Source: Dehalococcoidales bacterium (lineage in GTDB: Bacteria > Chloroflexota > Dehalococcoidia > Dehalococcoidales > Fen-1064). Taken from it: DNA of 16,953 nt. The DNA lies in assembly GCA_028712845.1 (NCBI GenBank), contig JAQTPO010000020.1, positions 1 to 16,953 of the forward strand. Direction: 5' to 3'. Position 1 is the stretch's first letter; every line of letters begins with the position of its first letter. Below the pieces are notes generated by a model. That model was not told the origin of the DNA and made no database searches. It saw only the letters and a list, made by a program, of their open reading frames with translations. A program made the translations under genes and the position numbers. This document shows positions 14,578 to 16,953 of the stretch, in pieces.

Positions 14578-15783
14578 TCAGAATAATATTACCGTTACCG
14601 TATCGCCTTTTTCCAGCAGGTCGATGTTTTCCGCAATTTCGATATAGCCGTCTGCTTCAGCGATACTGGTGATTGCCCCCGATTCCTTGAACACCGGCAC
14701 TGCCTCATCCCCAACCAGCTTCACTGTCAGGAACTGACGCCTGCCGGTACTGCCGGGTACGCGGCGTGAAATTTTTGCCTTTGCGGTATCACCCTTGCGT
14801 GGCGGCAGATGCGCCATTTTTCTGATGGCGGGCATCAGGAAAAGATAGGCATTGATAAGACAGGAAGTGGGATAACCGGGCATCCCCATCAGCGGCTTAC
14901 CATCAATCATCGCAAAAATGGTCGGTTTGCCGGGCTTTACCTGCACGCCGTGAAAGAGGACTTTACCCCATCCCTCGATTACATCCACCAGCAGGTCGCG
15001 CTCTCCCACGGACGACCCGCCGGAAAGCACCACGATATCATTCTGCAACGCTTCTTTAATCGTCGCCCGCAACTCCTCGGCTTTATCGCCGGCAATCCCG
15101 ATGCTGACAGGAACCCCGCCGTTAGTGCTCACCACCGCGGAAATAGTGTGCGAATTTATGTCAAAAAGTTGTCCCGGTTTCAGTTTCTTACCAACCGGCA
15201 CCACTTCCTCACCGGTCGGAAGCACGGCTATTCTTGGTTTTTCATAGACTTTGATTCGGGTAATTCCCTGCGAGGCGAGCACGCCCACTTTCCCGGCATC
15301 CAGACAGGTATCGGCTTTCAGAACAACGGCGCCTGCTTTGATGTCTTCCCCCATCTTGCCGACATTAGTGCCGGGAGTGACCGATTTGAATACTTTAATC
15401 TGAGAATTTTCACGTTCGGTGTCTTCCACCATCACTACTGAATCAGCGCCGTTCGGCATTACTGCTCCGGTAGAAATCTGGAGGCATTCGCCGGATTTTA
15501 TCTTCTTGTCCGGTTTTTCACCGGCATGAATCTCGCCGGTTATTTTGAACAACTTAGGCTTGAATTGACCCGCTCCGAAGGTGTCCTTTGCCTTGACTGC
15601 GTAACCGTCCATTGCGGCTCTGTTGAAAGGAGGCACATCCATTAACGCAATCAAATCTTCTGCCAGCACCCGGTTGAGCGCGTTATCAATCGGCACGGCC
15701 TCGGTGCGCGTGATGGGCTGAATATATCGGTCGATGACCTCTTTAGCTTCCTGATATGAAATAAGCGCGCCGAAGGGTTTCAT
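14578..15783 (-). CDS. moeA: Molybdopterin molybdenumtransferase MoeA
   Basis: A 401-aa protein, normal length for MoeA. It inserts molybdate into adenylylated molybdopterin in the last step of molybdenum cofactor synthesis. Motifs: [12 protein letters not shown] (51-62), the substrate-site [10 protein letters not shown] (254-263; relatives mostly SGGVSVGD), KPGKPTIFA (283-291) and GMPGYPTSC (300-308, where most have GxPGNP). The C-terminal beta-barrel domain spans about 325-401. The ATG overlaps the last four bases of the moaB gene (15780-15783), so translation is coupled. The Tyr in place of Asn in GxPGNP is a mild divergence. The presence of the gene means the organism makes molybdo- or tungstoenzymes, none of which are in this window. 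Confidence 0.96.
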   Translation of the reverse strand: MKPFGALISYQEAKEVIDRYIQPITRTEAVPIDNALNRVLAEDLIALMDVPPFNRAAMDGYAVKAKDTFGAGQFKPKLFKITGEIHAGEKPDKKIKSGECLQISTGAVMPNGADSVVMVEDTERENSQIKVFKSVTPGTNVGKMGEDIKAGAVVLKADTCLDAGKVGVLASQGITRIKVYEKPRIAVLPTGEEVVPVGKKLKPGQLFDINSHTISAVVSTNGGVPVSIGIAGDKAEELRATIKEALQNDIVVLSGGSSVGERDLLVDVIEGWGKVLFHGVQVKPGKPTIFAMIDGKPLMGMPGYPTSCLINAYLFLMPAIRKMAHLPPRKGDTAKAKISRRVPGSTGRRQFLTVKLVGDEAVPVFKESGAITSIAEADGYIEIAENIDLLEKGDTVTVILF

Positions 15784-16283
15784 CTTGTTGCCTCCCTGAG
15801 CAAATGCCCGATTTCGGGCAGGATGATTTTATCCATCGCCAGTTGCGCTGCTTCCAGTGAACCTGGAATACAGATGATAACCTTGCCGTTAATCACACCG
15901 GCAATTGCCCGGCTCATGATGCTGGCGGTGCCAAGCTCCTGGTAGGTCAGGCTGCGGAAAAGTTCCCCAAAGCCATCCAGCTTCTTTTCCAGCATCGGTT
16001 GAATAGTATCGACCGTGACATCCTTGTGGCTCACGCCCGTGCCGCCGCTGGTGATGATGACCTGTACCGTGTTCTGCTTCAGCAATTCCAGAATTTTGTT
16101 CTTTATAGATTGAGCATCATTTTTCAGGATGGCATAGCAGGCTACTTTGTTGCTGCTATCTACCAGCCGCTGCTTGATGAGCTTGCCTGACTCATCAGTC
16201 TCTTCAGTGCGGTTATCAGAGGTGGTGAGCACCGCACAGCCTATATTTTTGACTCCCAGCTTTTTGTGTTCGTAATAACTCAT
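15780..16283 (-). CDS. moaB: MoaB/Mog family molybdopterin adenylyltransferase
   Basis: A 167-aa protein that activates molybdopterin with AMP before MoeA inserts the metal. The signature ITSGGTGVSHKDVTVD (77-92) holds the family's nucleotide/molybdopterin loop, followed by GFGELFR (104-110), SRAIAG (124-129) and IPGS (139-142). A TTG at 16286 lies just upstream, but the ATG at 16283 has GGAG six bases before it and is preferred. The stop overlaps the moeA start by four bases. MoaB and Mog are hard to separate by eye, so the symbol is provisional; the pairing with moeA supports the role either way. Confidence 0.93.
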   Translation of the reverse strand: MSYYEHKKLGVKNIGCAVLTTSDNRTEETDESGKLIKQRLVDSSNKVACYAILKNDAQSIKNKILELLKQNTVQVIITSGGTGVSHKDVTVDTIQPMLEKKLDGFGELFRSLTYQELGTASIMSRAIAGVINGKVIICIPGSLEAAQLAMDKIILPEIGHLLREATR

Positions 16284-16304
16284 CAACAGCTCCGTAAACT
16301 ACGT

Positions 16305-16868
16305 TTAGAAATGCGGTTTGCAAAGAATCTCTTTGATGCGCAGGTCAAAGAAGTCGCCGGAATTGACCGGTCTGAGTACGACGGCATAATCAGCGCCTCT
16401 GCCAGTGCCGGCAATAGCAATAATATCCTCATCGGTGCGTACCAGTCCGGCATCTGCCGCCATCACACTGATTTCAGTCACTACCTTCATCCCCTGTCCC
16501 ACGATGCGGAGCGTATTGGCGATAATATCGCCGAGGAGATAGGTATTGAACTTCTTGCGCCATGCGGCGCCCACGCCGGAGAACAGGTGAGTCGTTGTCA
16601 GGATTAAGCCGCCGTTCTTCGTAATCTTCTTGCGGTTTTCCTCGGTTACTTCAGGGACATTCGGTACCTTGAAGCCCGCACTGTGTGTAACTGCCACCAC
16701 TTTTAATCCCTTAAAGACCACGGTGGCGCGTGCGGCGGTATCTCCGAAGGTAGTAGCGACGACAATGGTCTTAATGCCCAGTTCCGCCGCCCGCTTTTTG
16801 GCAATGCGCAATACCTCTTCGGTATTATCAGCCCCGGGTTGGTCGAAGTAAACGATTTTTCCTTCCAT
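16305..16868 (-). CDS. Stand-alone pyruvate kinase alpha/beta (C-terminal) domain protein
   Basis: A 187-aa protein that resembles only the C-terminal alpha/beta domain of pyruvate kinase, without the catalytic barrel. Features: NTEEVLRIAKKRAAELGIKTIVVATTFGDTAARAT (15-49), with the family-type S/T-x-x-T-A-R pattern, then LKVVAVTHSAGF (55-66) and an EISVMAADAGLVRTDEDIIAIAGTGRGADYAVVLRP core (132-167) like a nucleotide-fold strand-loop. Such free-standing domains occur in archaea and some anaerobic bacteria; their role is not known. The start has GGGAGA upstream. The moaB gene begins about 20 bases after its stop, so it heads the molybdenum cofactor operon, which suggests but does not prove a link to that pathway. 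Confidence 0.85.
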   Translation of the reverse strand: MEGKIVYFDQPGADNTEEVLRIAKKRAAELGIKTIVVATTFGDTAARATVVFKGLKVVAVTHSAGFKVPNVPEVTEENRKKITKNGGLILTTTHLFSGVGAAWRKKFNTYLLGDIIANTLRIVGQGMKVVTEISVMAADAGLVRTDEDIIAIAGTGRGADYAVVLRPVNSGDFFDLRIKEILCKPHF

Positions 16869-16910
16869 AGCTCTATCTCCCTTACCCGCATAATTTATAG
16901 ACAGCTTCAG

Positions 16911-16938
16911 ATTATCATTAATGTGAAAGTGAAATCAA
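16911..16938 (-). promoter_or_regulatory. Possible promoter of the moaB-moeA operon
   Basis: Reading leftward, TTGATT (16933-16938), a 16-base spacer and GATAAT (16911-16916), giving a start near 16904 and a leader of about 36 bases before the ATG at 16868. Confidence 0.4.
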
Positions 16939-16953
16939 GCAAACGCGACAAAC

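Noticed and set aside
14809..15441. 210-aa reading frame on the + strand opposite moeA
   Set aside because: It lies fully within moeA, which has clear family motifs on the other strand; a shadow frame.

Overview
The window looks like a chromosomal segment of an anaerobic bacterium, most plausibly a Chloroflexota (Dehalococcoidia-like) organism. This is an inference from gene content only: an ADP-forming acyl-CoA synthetase-type protein, a stand-alone pyruvate kinase alpha/beta-domain protein next to molybdenum cofactor genes, a HIT protein with a CxxC, and small hairpin-rich intergenic repeats. No rRNA, tRNA or CRISPR array was seen, so the assignment rests on protein resemblance and is tentative.

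Region 1 (about 1-3942, + strand) is an envelope cluster. It holds the C-terminal end of a membrane protein cut by the window edge, a 462-aa lipoprotein that looks like an HtrA/trypsin-fold protein with all three triad positions replaced, a short AT-rich lipoprotein-like protein, a lipid-anchored serpin with an inhibitory-type hinge, and a four-helix membrane protein. A pseudoprotease and a protease inhibitor side by side suggest control of proteolysis at the cell surface (inference). A convergent gene at 3966-5072 encodes a histone-deacetylase-fold amidohydrolase, possibly on a leaderless mRNA.

Region 2 (5073-5421) is a gene-free gap with a MITE-like element carrying hairpins. Region 3 (5422-10404) holds two divergent ABC-2 exporters: ATPase plus two permeases to the left, ATPase plus one permease to the right. 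Their 87-bp divergent promoter region has two good sigma70-type promoters with abutting -10 boxes. A 25-bp palindrome covers the left -35 and the right start point, so one repressor could control both operons.

Region 4 (10432-14438) is acyl-CoA/organic-acid metabolism. It has an ADP-forming acyl-CoA synthetase alpha-type protein without its ATP-grasp partner, a second MITE/REP-like repeat, a 3-hydroxyacyl-CoA dehydrogenase interrupted by one in-frame TAG behind a near-consensus promoter, a divergent cyclase-family metal hydrolase, and a HIT hydrolase. Region 5 (14439-14577) carries two nested palindromes between convergent genes. Region 6 (14578-16868, - strand) is an operon of a pyruvate kinase alpha/beta-domain protein, MoaB/Mog and MoeA, the last two for insertion of molybdenum into molybdopterin.
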